The notes under the pieces: model-generated | Seen by the model: only the letters and a program-made list of their open reading frames with translations | The model's database searches: none | What the model was told of the DNA's origin: nothing | Program-made: the position numbers and the translations under genes | Shown here: one piece after another, positions 46,446 through 58,964 of the stretch | Numbering within the stretch: the first letter of the stretch is position 1 | How the letters are laid out: every line of letters begins with the position of its first letter | Origin: Paraescarpia echinospica | Lineage: Eukaryota > Annelida > Polychaeta > Sabellida > Siboglinidae | Reading direction: 5' to 3' | Length of the DNA stretch: 64,000 bases | Assembly: GCA_020002185.1 (NCBI GenBank) | Contig: CM034538.1 | Span: forward strand, 68,298,211 to 68,362,210

Positions 46446-48039
46446 CACACTAACTTAATGACGATGCCCCACCATAGCAGATATGCAAAAAGTGACCTCG
46501 GCACAAAAAACACGGACACGTTTGTGAAGTATGGGTTGGTGCAAGACTTGATGTTCTAACAATGGCAACTGCCACCATCAAGATAGCGTACAACTATTCA
46601 TCATCATAATGTCATAGAATTTGTAATTATCGCACAATATACTCGATAATAAAGTTTGCTCTTGAGAGCAAGTGCTTGTCAATAAGGCTTCTCAGAGTGC
46701 GTGATTGCAGAAAAAGAAAGTGGCAATATATGATTTAATTTTTGTAAGTGCATGTTCACAAATTTCACATTATTAATGCGACGGAACATTAAAGAAAGGT
46801 AATACCGGTATAGTTAATATTACACAATGACTAATTGTAAAACAAAAGTTGATAATGTTTTTCTTTAAGCTGACTTAATTTATTTGCATAGTGCCCACCA
46901 ACACCTTCTGTAAACTGACACTATCTGATCATATCTTTATATTAACTAAACATTAATACTTTTATTATTTAAATAATGCCTGAACATATTAATTTTGTAT
47001 TTCTTTTAATGTTGTCTTGACATGGTTTTTAAATTATGTTATGATTATTGACAATCAAAACAACAAATGTTCTGCACATTTGAGCAGTTTTAATAAAGCA
47101 TCTATAAAATATGTATGACATATTTATTGATATTCTCAGAAATGATTCCTTTATGTTCCAGTTGTTATCGCGGTCTAAATTCCACATAAACACGAACTCA
47201 AACTGTGGTGAAAGCACCAAATTACGACTTTGTTTACGCGACAATTTAATGGCTGCATTTTCGTTTCCCATCCGTCATGCCAAGATCTTCAAACAACACA
47301 CAAACGGCAAAGTATAATCTCAAAATACATTAACTGGCATCAGACAATCTCTGCCGTGGCTTGCCACATCTGCAAGCTTGAGCAGCCACAGCAGAAACCA
47401 CCTAATTGATGACAAACGTGAAATATTGACATGTTGCTCTTTAATAAATGCAACACTGAAAAAGGGATTTATCTACAAGCCTCTTATCAGTCGTAAATTC
47501 TATTCTCGTTGACGCGCGTGTAAAAATGTAAACAGCAGGTAGGAAAGCTGGTGCAATCTTTTCCATAAACTACCGGCGGCCAGACACACCAACTGAGACG
47601 GTGTGTCAAACACAATACAGTACTCGTTTAATTGTATTCAGGCCCATAATTTACACTTTCCAAACATACAGGGATACATCAGCTGCATTGTCATCTATAT
47701 ACATGTGAACATAAACAAATCATTATTTATTTGAGAATACAACTTAAAAACATTATATATATTGCAGTAATTATATATATATATATATATATATATACTA
47801 AAATTACATGTTATAATCAAATTCATGAAAAAGTAAATTTTTATTATGGTCCAAGGAGACTAACACGCACGCATACACGCATGCACACACGCACGCACAC
47901 ACATATATAAGATATATAGATTAAGACAAACATTGGTCGGTATTATGATAATTCAATTGTAACCTCATACATTAAATACACATGGAAGACAGTTATTTTC
48001 TACAGTGAACCCTTTCTATTTGTTACAAAATTAGCGCGA
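46446..48039. other. Intronic AT-rich DNA, one CNE-like block, simple repeats
   Basis: Positions 47090-47330 are more complex (CACAAACTGTGG-like and ACGCGACAATTTAATGG words) and may be regulatory. An (AT)n run lies at 47772-47800 and a (CACG)/(CA)n run at 47862-47905. No exon found. Confidence 0.4.
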
Positions 48040-48545
48040 TATATAATGCTTGTGTGAGGTCTACTTCTACCTTCACTGTATATATGCTTGTGTGAGGTCT
48101 ACTTCTACCTTCACTGTATATATGCTTGTGTGAGGTCTACTTCTACCTTCACTGTATATATGCTTGTGTGAGGTCTACTTCTACCTTCACTGTATATATG
48201 CTTGTGTGAGGTCTACTTCTACCTTCACTGTATATATGCTTGTGTGAGGTCTACTTCTACCTTCACTGTATATATGCTTGTGTGAGGTCTACTTCTACCT
48301 TCACTGTATATATGCTTGTGTGAGGTCTACTTCTACCTTCACTGTATATATGCTTGTGTGAGGTCTACTTCTACCTTCACTGTATATATGCTTGTGTGAG
48401 GTCTACTTCTACCTTCACTGTATATATGCTTGTGTGAGGTCTACTTCTACCTTCACTGTATATATGCTTGTGTGAGGTCTACTTCTACCTTCACTGTATA
48501 TATGCTTGTGTGAGGTCTACTTCTACCTTCACTGTATATATGCTT
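48040..48545. repeat. 38-bp minisatellite, 13 perfect copies
   Basis: Thirteen essentially identical copies of a 38-bp unit: TGTGTGAGGTCTACTTCTAC, CTTCACTG, TATATATGCT. The first 26 bp are the unit of the large array at 49269-52060; the extra 12 bp (TATATATGCTTG-like) are specific here. Near identity implies recent expansion. Confidence 0.97.
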
Positions 48546-49268
48546 GGTCTGTGATTAACATATTTTGTAGTTCGGGTCCATCGAAGGCTATTCTTTGTGT
48601 GTCTGTTCACAATTTCACATTTACGATTTGGACCAGCAACAATGCAACAAAACCATTAAAATGTGAGAAAGTGAACACAGTCATATGAACAGCAACACAC
48701 ACAATTTATGTTTATCAGACAAGAGTTCATTCACACAAAGACTATTATTCCAGTTCGTTATTGCATTTCCTGACAACAAAATGCTAAAACGGTCAGAGCA
48801 AATCATCTTGTGTTCAGAGTGATTAAAGTCAAGGAAATGTGGTGACGCGTCACTGCCGTCACTTGGTGTCACCTGCATTCCGCTTCACTGGTTCTATTTC
48901 CTCGAAGCTATAAACCTGCATTTTCACTGTCGTTAACGCCGTAATGCATCATACTCTCAAATAAAAACTTGGATGTAATTTGCAATTAATAAGTCACTAC
49001 CAGGGGCATATGTCTGTGTGCAACAGATAAATTGCCAGTTACGGATTAAATATGCACAGATAAAACGAAACTGCAAACAAACGGAAGATGTATGAAATGA
49101 CGGAGTGTTATATCTAATCATTTAGGCAGATATTACAGTTATGTGTTTTGTCATGGCCGTAACTAACTGTTGGGGTTGACAGTAATCTCAGCAAAACGCA
49201 CCACTACCATTTATGCCAAAATGAATAAAATTCCTATTACCTAATAACAGAAGATGAGAGTGCCTACC
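48546..49268. other. Unique block between two related arrays
   Basis: About 720 bp of non-repeated, moderately complex DNA with TGCAATTAATAAG and TAATCATTTAGGCAG words; a candidate regulatory element. No exon found. Confidence 0.4.
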
Positions 49269-52060
49269 TACAATGTGTGAGGTCTACTTCCACTTTCAAT
49301 GTGTGAGGTCTACTTCTACCTTCAATGTGTGAGGTCTACTTCTACCTTCACTGTGTGAGGTCTACTTCTACCTAAATGTGTGAGGTCTACTTCTACCTTC
49401 ACTGTGTGAGGTCTACTTCCACCTACAATGTGTGAGGTCTACTTCCACCTTCACTGTGTGAGGTCTACTTCTACCTACAATGTGTGAGGTCTACTTCTAC
49501 CTACACTGTGAGAGGTCTACTTCCACCTTCAATGTGTGAGGTCTACTTCCACCTTCAATGTGTGAGGTCTACTTCCACCTTCAATGTGTGAGGTCTACTT
49601 CTACCTTCAATGTGTGAGGTCTACTTCCACCTTCAATGTGTGAGGTCTACTTCTACATTCAATGTGTGAGGTCTACTTCTACCTACAATGTGTGAGGTCT
49701 ACTTCCACCTACAATGTGTGAGGTATATTTCCACCTACAATGTGTGAGGTCTACTTCCACCTTCACTGTGTGAGGTCTACTTCTACCTTCAATGTGTGAG
49801 GTCTACTTCCACCTTCAATGTGTGAGGTCTACTTCTACCTTCAATTTGTGAGGTCTACTTCCACCTACAATGTGTGAGGTCTACTTCTACCTACAATGTG
49901 TGAGGTCTACTTCTACCTTCAATGTGTGAGGTCTACTTCTACCTACAAGGTGTGAGGTCTACTTCCACCTTCACTGTGTGAGGTCTACTTCCACCTACAC
50001 TGTGTGAGGTCTACTTCTACCTTCACTGTGTGAGGTCTACTTCCACCTTCAATGAGTGAGGTCTACTTCCACCTTCAATGTGTGAGGTCTACTTCCACCT
50101 TCAATGTGTTAGGTCTACTTCTACCTTCAATGTGTGAGGTCTACTTCCACCTACAACGTGTGAGGTCTACATCTACCTACAATGTGTGAGGTCTACTTCC
50201 ACCTTCACTGTGTGAGGTCTACTTCTACCTACAATGTGTGAGGTCTACTTCCACCTTCACTGTGTGAGGTTTACTTCTACCTTCACTGTGTGAGGTCTAC
50301 TTCCACCTTCACTGTGTGAGGTCTACTTCTACCTTCACTGTGTGAGGTCTACTTCCACCTTCAATGTGTGAGGTCTACTTCTACCTTCACTGTGTGAGGT
50401 CTACTTCTACTTTCAATGTTTGAGGTCTACTTCTACCTTCACTGTGTGATGTCTACTTCTACCTTTACTGTGTGAGGTCTACTTCTACCTTCAATGTGTG
50501 AGGTCTACTTCTACCTTCAATGTGTGAGGTCTACTTCTACCTTCACTGTGTGAGGTCTACTTCTACCTTCAGTGTGTGAAGTCTACTTCTACCTTCAATG
50601 TGTGAGGTTTACTTCTACCGTCAATGTATGAGGTCTACTTTACCTTCACTGTGTGAGGTCTACTTCTACCTTCAATGTGTGAGGTCTACTTCTACCTTCA
50701 CTGTGTGAGGCCTACCTCTACCTTCACTGTGTGATGTCTACTTTACCTTCACTGTGTGAGGTCTACTTCTAGCTTCACTGTGTGAGGTCTACTTCTACCT
50801 TCACTTTGTGAGGTCTACTTCTACCTTCACTGTGTGAGGTCTACTTCAACCTTCACTTTGTGGGGTATACTTCTACCTTCACTGTGTGAGGTCTACTTTA
50901 CCTTCACTGTTTGAGGTCTACTTCTACCTTCGCTGTGTGATGTCTACTTTATCTTCACTGTGTGAGGTCTACTTATGCCTTCACTGTGTGAGGTCTACTT
51001 CTACCTTCAGTGTGAGGTCTACTTCTACCTTCACTGTGTGAGGTCTACTTTACCTTCATTGTGTAAGATCTACTTCTACCTTCACTGCGTGAGGTCTACT
51101 TCTACCTTCATTGTGTGAGGTCTACTTTACCTTCACTGTGTGAGGTCTACTTCTACCTTCACTGTGTGAGGTCTACTTCTACCTTCACTGTGTGGGGTAT
51201 ACTTTACCTTCATTGTGTGAGGTCTACTTCTACCTTCACTGTGTGATGTCTACTTTACCTTCACTGTGTGAGGTCTACTTTACCTTCACTGTGTAAGGTC
51301 TACTTTACCTTCACTGTGTGATGTCTACTTCTACCTTCACTGTGTGAGGTCTACTTCTATCTTCACTGTGTGAGGTCTACTTCTACCTTCACTGTTTGGG
51401 GTATACTTCTACCTTCACTGTGTGATGTCTACTTTACCTTCACTGTGTGAGGTCTACTTTACCTTCACTGTGTGAGGTCTACTTCTACCTTCACTGTGTG
51501 ATGTCTACTTTACCTTCACTGTGTGAGGTCTACTTTACCTTCACTGTGTGATGTCTACTTCTACCTTCACTGTGTGAGGTCTACTTCTACCTTCACTGTG
51601 TGATGTCTACTTTACCTTCACTGTGTAAGGTCTACTTTACCTTCACTGTGTGATGTCTACTTCTACCTTCACTGTGTGATGTCTACTTCTACCTTAACTG
51701 TGTGGGGTATACTTCTACCTTCACTGTGTGATGTCTACTTTACCTTCACTGTGTGAGGTCTACTTTACCTTCACTGTGTAAGGTCTATTTCTACCTTCAC
51801 TGCGTGAGGTCTACTTCTTCCATCACTGTGTGAGGTCTACTTTACCTTCACTGTGTGAGGTCTACTTCTAACTTCACTGTGTGATGTCTACTTTACCTTC
51901 ACTGTGTGAGGTCTACTTTACCTTCACTGTGTGAGGTCTACTTCTACCTTTACTGTGTGAGGTATACTTCTACCTTCACTGTTTGAGGTCAACTTCTACC
52001 TTCAATGTGTGAGGTCTACTTCTACCTTCACTGTGTGAGGTCTACTTCCAACATCCACAT
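49269..52060. repeat. 26-bp minisatellite, over 100 heterogeneous copies
   Basis: About 107 copies of TGTGTGAGGTCTACTTCTAC plus CTTCAA/CTTCAC. The left half is rich in TTCCACCTxCAATG forms; the right half in a shorter 25-bp form (TACTTTACCTTCACTG) and in GTGATGTCTAC and GGGGTATAC variants. The left-to-right change shows separate local expansions. It is the longest array in the window and shares its unit with 48040-48545. Confidence 0.97.
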
Positions 52061-52144
52061 GAGGTCTATGTTCTATAGCATTTCTGAGAAAGGGTGCTAA
52101 AGGAGGTCCAAGCTTTGTCACCCACTACTGTTTCCTATTATGTG

Positions 52145-52260
52145 GCGGTGGCAGAAAGAAAGGAAGACCAAAGTAAAGAAGGAGGGAGTGTGAAAAGAGA
52201 CCTCAAAATGGCATGGATGAATAGTAGAGCCTGAGACACTCAGAGAAGGCCTTTGTAACA
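52145..52260 (+). mobile_element. LINE C-terminal remnant
   Basis: Plus-strand translation with one frameshift gives KERKTK / GRPK, RRRECV, then KRDLKMAWMNSRA, stop, DTQRRPL. This follows the GRPKxRWxECVKRDLK and W-D-xAQDRxxW pattern at the end of many non-LTR ORF2 proteins. It lies about 85 bp after the 26-bp array. Confidence 0.55.
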
Positions 52261-53384
52261 GGTTCACAGTAGTTTCGTGTGTGTGCAGCAAACACAGTGA
52301 ACACTTTGAACTGCCCTTTTTACAGTTGACCTGGCCTTTGCCCATCAAGTATTCTGTTGTGCCAAACGCACGTTTATCTTCCTGATCTCTTGATCTGGTT
52401 GTTTTTATTATGTTTTTCATGAAATAATATATGATTACACTATAACTGAGCAATGTTACTTTAATGTATTACCAGCACAAATTACCTTGGAAGCAATGCC
52501 TACTTCTTGCATAATCCTCGTAGATGTCTACATCTGGCTCGGGACCACTCTCGGCTGTTACACTGGGATAGCTGGAGATTACTAAGAAGTATCACTGAGA
52601 AGGTGGAATAGACCGTGTGGTATACCCCCACCATGGAAGGGACCAGGGGAAGAAGACAGAAAGGAAGGGAGCAATATGACCCTCCTATATACCCCACTGT
52701 CCACACCTCCTGTCGACATGCACGCATCATGTTTTCATAAGTGCACATCCAATGTTCAGCGATGTCAACTGTGGTCATCGAAGCAGTCGTAAAGAGATTG
52801 GTGCGGCCATTACAGCTAATCTCGTGGATCCAGTAATTGCCACTAAATCAGGCGACATTCCATCAAGGCGATTGTGCCGATTGCGCAGTCACAATCCGGC
52901 TGCCTATGGTCCCCAAAGGAGTCACTTGTCTACGATAATCGCTCCACCGAGGAGGCCCTCGACAAAGAAGCGACAGAACAAGTGCGGCGACAGATGTGCA
53001 TTGTGTCATTGCATGTAAATGGCTGACCAACGACTGATACGCTTGACCGCCCACATCGCAATGTATGTCTGTAGTGACATTGTATGAGAACGACTGATGT
53101 GACAGTGACATATATGTCAGATGTAGCTCACGATGACACCTGATTAAACATGAAATTGTCTACATATATTGATACTTCGCCTACAATTGGGCATCAACTG
53201 TTACATTTACAGTATACTGATCTCATCAAACTTGCTCCTATTCTTTGTCCTCTGGAGGAGAGTGATTCACAACTTAATTCTTTCATGTAGGAGAACGGCC
53301 TTCTAGGTAGACATAGCACATCAGAAACATGTACATGAAGAACTCAAGTACCTGTTGTGTTTTATGAAATACACTGCCTATTGG
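52261..53384. other. Intronic DNA with one dispersed repeat and a CNE-like block
   Basis: 52585-52660 resembles 23995-24075 (GAGAAGGTGGAATAGA, then CCACCATGGAAGGGACCAGG). About 52755-53010 is complex, CpG-containing DNA (GCCATTACAGCTAATCTCG, GTAATTGCCACTAAATC), a candidate regulatory element. The 88-residue ORF there (52752-53018) shows no known domain. Confidence 0.4.
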
Positions 53385-53485
53385 TAGACTAGAGGCCAGT
53401 GGTCCAAGGATGTGAATAAACATAACAAGAGGCAAGACAGAGAACCTCAGTGCCTTGGGGGAGATGCACTTACACTGATCCAAAG
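53385..53485 (-). repeat. Single inverted copy of the 71-bp unit of 17424-17755
   Basis: On the minus strand TTGGATCAGTGTAAGTGCAT, then CTCCCCCAAGGCAC and CCTTGGACCAC, matches the 71-bp unit (TTGGACCATTGTAAGTGTAT, CTCCCCCAGGCACC, CCTTGGACCA) at similar spacing. Thus the unit exists as a single-copy dispersed sequence elsewhere in the intron. Confidence 0.65.
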
Positions 53486-53803
53486 TTAGTGATTTAATAT
53501 ATGGATTACAGTGTAAATTAGTGCGATGTATACATTTTTATAATTCCATTTATTTTTGCTTGAAAAACCATTACATTTGCACTGTAATTGACTAACATCT
53601 GCCAGTATGACTGGACTCAGTACGTGAAGTGTGTGTGAGTGTGTTTGAAGTGGTTCGGCACTGGTGCCTGTCTGTAGGGACTGTGCGAGAAAAGAAGGCT
53701 GAGCCGGTGGGACTGTGGCCCCGCAGTGACCACTCAGTGCCGGACTCACCAAGATCTACATCTGGCCTCGGGAGACGGCTTTTTACAGCAGCTGACTCCT
53801 ACA

Positions 53804-53808
53804 CACAT

Positions 53809-53859
<51 letters not shown>

Positions 53860-53862
53860 CAC
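53804..53862. repeat. (ACGC)n microsatellite
   Basis: About 12 copies of CACG followed by CACACACG; Z-DNA-prone alternating purine-pyrimidine run. Confidence 0.95.
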
Positions 53863-53949
53863 ACACGCATGGATGGAACCAGTGCGGACCAACCAACACC
53901 AGTTGAACTAGGGACTAATTTATGTATTTGTTTCAGTTCGAAACTAGAG

Positions 53950-54255
53950 ATCTGTCACCTTGTCATTCTGACATCACCATGTTATGATGATGTCACCGTG
54001 TTATGATGATGTCACTCTGAAATGACAATATCACCGTCATTCTGACAGCAACCTGTCATTCTGAAGTCATCCTGTCATTCTGATGACACCCTGTCTTTCT
54101 GGTGTCACCCTCTCATTCTGACACCACCCTGTCATTCTGACATCATGTCATTCTGATGTTACCCTGTCATTCTGGGGTCATCTTGTCATTCTGATGTCAC
54201 CGTGTCATACTGGTGTCACCCTGTCATACTGGTGTCACCTTATCATTGTGATGGC
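53950..54255. repeat. Degenerate ~19-bp repeat
   Basis: About 15 diverged copies of TGTCATTCTGATGTCACC. TGATGTCA and TGACATCA words (bZIP-like) recur. Strong divergence indicates an old array. Confidence 0.85.
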
Positions 54256-54582
54256 CTGAGTCTGTAATTTAATTTGAAATTGTATTGATTGACCAGTATA
54301 TTAACCCGTCAATGAGTGTATTATAAGCCATTCAAATGCAACACAGAACAGGCTATATCAGTATATGACAGGTGCTCTTTCATGATGGTTACAATCTTGA
54401 ATGGCAAGCATCTGATTCTGGCAGTCCAGGGGCATCTGTGGGTCAGTAACAGGACTGGTGGTGTCTGCCGCTAGATTTAGTGAGTCCAAAACATATTTTT
54501 CTGATTGGGACTGTTACCTCCTGTTCACACAAGGCAGAAGAGACCAAGTGTTGCGAATGAAAGACATAAGCAACACGACTTA

Positions 54583-54690
54583 AGAATTATGAACGAAACT
54601 GCCCAAGCCTTGAAGCGGCGGCAGGTGGAATCAAACCACTATGTCTCGATAAACAGTCAGATTGTTTAACTAGATCATTGTTGTCTATAT
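54583..54690 (-). mobile_element. tRNA-derived SINE-like copy
   Basis: Minus-strand CTGACTGTTTATCGAGAC, then GTGGTTTGATTCCACCTGCC and CTTCAAGGCTTGGGCAGTTT with CGTTC, matches the copy at 23640-23740 throughout. The B box is GGTTTGATTCC at 54637-54627. An A-box-like TAGTTAAACAATC lies upstream. Confidence 0.65.
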
Positions 54691-56404
54691 ATTTGTATGC
54701 TGTTCCATGTAGTACAACTCTACTGCTGAGAAAGCATCTTAACTGCAAATATTGTTTATGGCATGAGTCTAGCAATATTTTTACAGATTTATGTGACCAT
54801 GACACAAGTACACACATCTGGAATGAATGGTTGTAGACATTTGTGTACATGCAATTATTTTTTATTTAAATATCTAGCAAAACAGTTTCTATTATCTTAA
54901 CAAACACAAGACACATTTTGTTCATCTACTATTAATGTAATTTTACGTGAGTATTAATTAAGTTTAATACTTTATTAATCTTGTTTGTGTTGTCGCACTG
55001 TTGTTCGTATTTTATTTGGTAGCTAGCTCTGTATATTTGGTCAGCCAATCAGCAGGCACCGCGGTCATTGCAGTTGAGCATTTTGAATGAATGGATATGT
55101 ATTTTATGTGTGACTTATACGTATTATGTGCATTATACCACATGTTTTTATTCTGGGCATTGTGCAATAAAATACATGCCGATCTTTCACCCACTACCCT
55201 GGTTTTCTTATTGTTTTCAGTAGTGTAGTCTTTGTTTATGTTATAGTGGGTTTGCTCTGGAACCAGCTGTATATATAGCTGGTTTCCTTCTCACGCACAC
55301 GGTTAATATTTGTAACACTGTTTTACAATTTTTATTATTATTACTTAGTCTACAAGTTAGTCTTGTCAGAATCTATTTATATATCAGTGTTACCTTTGTG
55401 ACTTTTTATTTTTAGAATTACAATAGAAACAATGTCCCCACACATTGGTGGCATCCATTCTTGATATTTTAATGTATACATTACTCAGACGTGTGTGCGC
55501 AGGTTACATTGTGGTACTAAAGAACTCAAATCAAAGTATGCCTAAAGATATCCTTACAGTAGTATACACTGAGAATCTATGGACACCCTTTAGCATGGCC
55601 CATACACCCCTGGCACATCCCTCCACCTTAACACTCTACCCCTGCCCCTCTCAATACACCCCACTGCAGTCACCCCAAGCCACAATGTAATCACCCTGCT
55701 TACAATGCAATCCTATGTAATAAAGAGCAGGGTAAAAAAGCTGAGGGCAATCAACATTGTTGCCTTGGCTTTGTAGTGGTGAGAGCTGGGGCTGAATAGG
55801 CAGCCCTCATTGCTAAATTAATCACCCCACCAGCAGCCCTGTTCTACTGACACCTGCATTGAATGGGTGGAGGGATAGTCAATTCACCCCTCCACCTTGG
55901 GGGTGAAGTCTGTGGTGGTACAGAAGACAGAGGGCCCATTGTACGGTGGCTGCTTATCAAATCAATATCCTAAATGGGTCGTCTCAAAAATAAAAATGTG
56001 ATACTATATATATATGAAGAGTTTCAGGACAAAATGGTATACATACAGTTTTTGTTTTTTGACAAAAACTCACATCGGTGCTTTATCCTCTGTGTAAATA
56101 AAAACATGTACATGATATTGGAATATCTTCACAATAAAAAATTGTGGCAATTGGTACCAAGGGCAGAACTCATTTGTTCTTTTCAATTCTGAACTTTTGC
56201 CCAGTTAAAATTTCTCCCAAATTTGTGTTTATTGCATTTTGCCCTAAAACCCTTCATGTGATCATCGACAAAAACTTGAATCCTGTTGTTCCGACTCCCA
56301 GAATATATTGGTAATCGGTTATCAATCTATCACCAGCTATTTTAATGTGTTGTAGTCGAATTTAAACATTCCAACCCATTTAGCAAGACATTAACATCTA
56401 TAGA
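54691..56404. other. Intronic DNA, nothing recognised
   Basis: AT-rich with a C-rich stretch near 55590-55680. ORFs up to 87 residues have no recognised domain. Confidence 0.45.
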
Positions 56405-57975
56405 ATTACAAGATTTAACAAGATTGCCATCCAGAAAATTAACTCTAGATGGCAGGTGGACAAGGAAGCCTTTTGGCTTATCGAGAGTCCAGTACTTTTT
56501 ATCTACGTGTATCCCGCCCTTTTAAGGTATGTGTCGATTTTATTTTTAAACATATTCACACTACTAGCACCAACACAATCAGCAGATAATCTCTTCCATT
56601 CATTTACAGTCCTTTGTGAGAATGAAAACTTTCTTATATCTAATCTACACTGCTCCTTTGCTAATGTAACTTCATGTCCTCTAGTCCTTCTATCTTTCTT
56701 AACTGAAAAAAAATATTTCTATCAATATTTTCATAACCATTCAATATTTTAAACACTTTTATCTGATCTCTCAATCTCCTGATCTCTAGTGTTGTTAAAC
56801 TACATTTTTTAGGCGCATTTCGTAATAATCCCTCAGTTTTTGTATAATTTCAGTTTCTCTCCTCTGTACTCTTTCTAGCATATCTATGTCCTTCTTGCGA
56901 TATGGCCTCCACACTTGAATGCAGTATTCTAAATGAGGCCTAACTATTGTTTTGTAAAGCGGTATTATTAGCTCTTTTTCCTTATACGTTATGTTTCGCC
57001 TAATTAATCCATGGATTTTATTTCCCTGTGAAGCTGCAATTCCGCACTGCTCTGAAACCTTCTTACCAGCACTAATGGTTAACCCTAAGTCATTTTCTTT
57101 TACAGTAGTACTTAGTACAGTACCCCCCCATTGTATATTCTACATCTTCATTCCCATGTCCTGTTGTCCAAAAATTGAACAACATTTGCAATTTTTTAGA
57201 CCATTTTATCACCCTGTCAAAACTGATTTCAAGTTTGAAGTCTCCCCTCAACTACTACCCATTGTCTTCTGTCAATTAGCCATTTTTCTATCCAGTTAAT
57301 TAAACCATTTCCTATGCCATGGGCCTTTAGTTTAAGCAGTAATCTTTTATGTGGCATTTTGTCAAAAGCTTTCTGAAAATCTAAGTAGATGATATCTACT
57401 GGTGATCCCTCATCTACCCACTCAGTGATGTCTTCCAAAAAACATATTTGTTAAGCATGACCTTGCATTTAGAAACCCATGATGCGATGGGTTTAACACG
57501 TTTAACAAGAATATCCACCATGTGATCTTTAATTACTCTTTCTAATAATTTGCAAATCACTGATGTTAAGCTCACTGGTCTGTAGTTCTCTGACTTGTTT
57601 CTGTAACCTTTTTTAAATAACGGTATAATATTTGCTTCTTTCCATTCTAAAGGAACCATTCTCCAAGTTGGAAACTGTTGCAAGTGGTACACTAATTTGT
57701 TCTGCAGTTTTGAATTGAAGTTTGGACAGAATCCCATCCACTCCAGGTGATTTATTATCCTTCATAGCCCTTATTTTCTTAGCTATCATTTCCGGGGTTA
57801 CAATTAACTATCCTAAATAGTCTGATTTCGCCCCCTTGAACTTAGCCTCTGGTACTGGCAGTGAACTAATATCTTCCCTGGTAAACACAGAACTAAAATA
57901 CTCATTCAGGTCTTCAGCCATTAAGAATCCCTCTGATATTATATTTCCAGACTATCTTCTAGAGGACCGACCTTA
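56405..57975 (-). mobile_element. CR1-like LINE remnant, reverse transcriptase part, internally deleted
   Basis: Minus-strand frames give in order: EDLNEYFSSVFTREDIS, KKIRAMKDNKSPGVDG, EWKEANIIPLFKKGYRNKSE, NYRPVSLTSVICKLLER, then after a frameshift SPVDIIYLDFQKAFDKMPHK (the motif A aspartate), LLLKLKAHGIG and WIEKWLIDRRQ. The sequence then jumps to VIKWSKKLQMLF, skipping the segment that should hold the catalytic FADD box. A thumb-like part and the ORF2 end (QIKVFKILNGYENIDR, NMFKNKIDTYLK) follow, with a 3' tail made of TCTTGTTAAA. Frameshifts and stops are frequent. The fragment is 5'-truncated and cannot be active. The clade (CR1/jockey-like) is from the motif wording. Confidence 0.88.
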
Positions 57976-58591
57976 TCCTGACCTTTCTGTTTAAAATATC
58001 TATAATGACACGCTTAACTAATACATTGTTTGGTTTGGGTGAATTTGTCACACAAACTATACTATCTCGTCATGGATCCTGTCAAAATTCACAAAGGTGG
58101 TCCAGCTCTGTGTCACTATGACATAGTGCTATGTACACATTTTCACAAGTACACGATGTACTGATCAAAGTCAGAGGTTTTAGCAAAAGTATGCACTCTT
58201 TTGTTAACTGATTGTGCATACAAATCTGAACCTTAATGATATTTCTTCGGGCAACATCAAACAATGAAAACTGTTAACACAATATTTCTTTTCATTGTCA
58301 TGTTGAATGTACATGACACTACATAATGTAACTCAGGAATGTCACTAAGTTTTTAATTAATGAAATATATAAGTTTTTGTATTAAAGAAATGTTCCTATA
58401 AGCATTAAATCTAAACTAAATATAGATTATACCAACTAAATTTGTACATACAAGTTCAATGATGCATGTAAGTGAAGAGACTGGAGCTATTTCAAAACAC
58501 ATCATTCCACGAGACACTTCATACAAGCCAGGACATTAACACACTAACAAAGTAATTTGTGTTATTTATGGGTTAAATATATCTAGTCATT

Positions 58592-58623
<32 letters not shown>

Positions 58624-58964
58624 TGTAGCATTTCACAGTACACACTACGAGTCATTCATAAGTGACATACCCTGCCCAAATGAGGTAGTGAACTTAGGAG
58701 GGCCATGACCCTCCTTCAAATTTTTTCTTTCATTTTTCATGTATACATAACTTGTTGTCATGAAAAACTAAAGGGTGAATAAGTATGGAATCCATTTCCA
58801 AGATCCTAGATGCACCACAGAGTGCAAGTTTTATGTTTGCCACTGTCGATATTGATAGCAATACTAACTATACACCGACAGTTCAGTGTACTAGTAATGA
58901 TAACTATCGATTGTTAAATTTACTACCCCTAGTACTCCATCATCATGTTAATTATCATGATGCA
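57976..58964. other. Intronic AT-rich DNA
   Basis: Contains an (AT)n run at 58596-58622 and the short palindrome AGGAGGGCCATGACCCTCCT (one mismatch pair) near 58696. No exon found. Confidence 0.45.
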
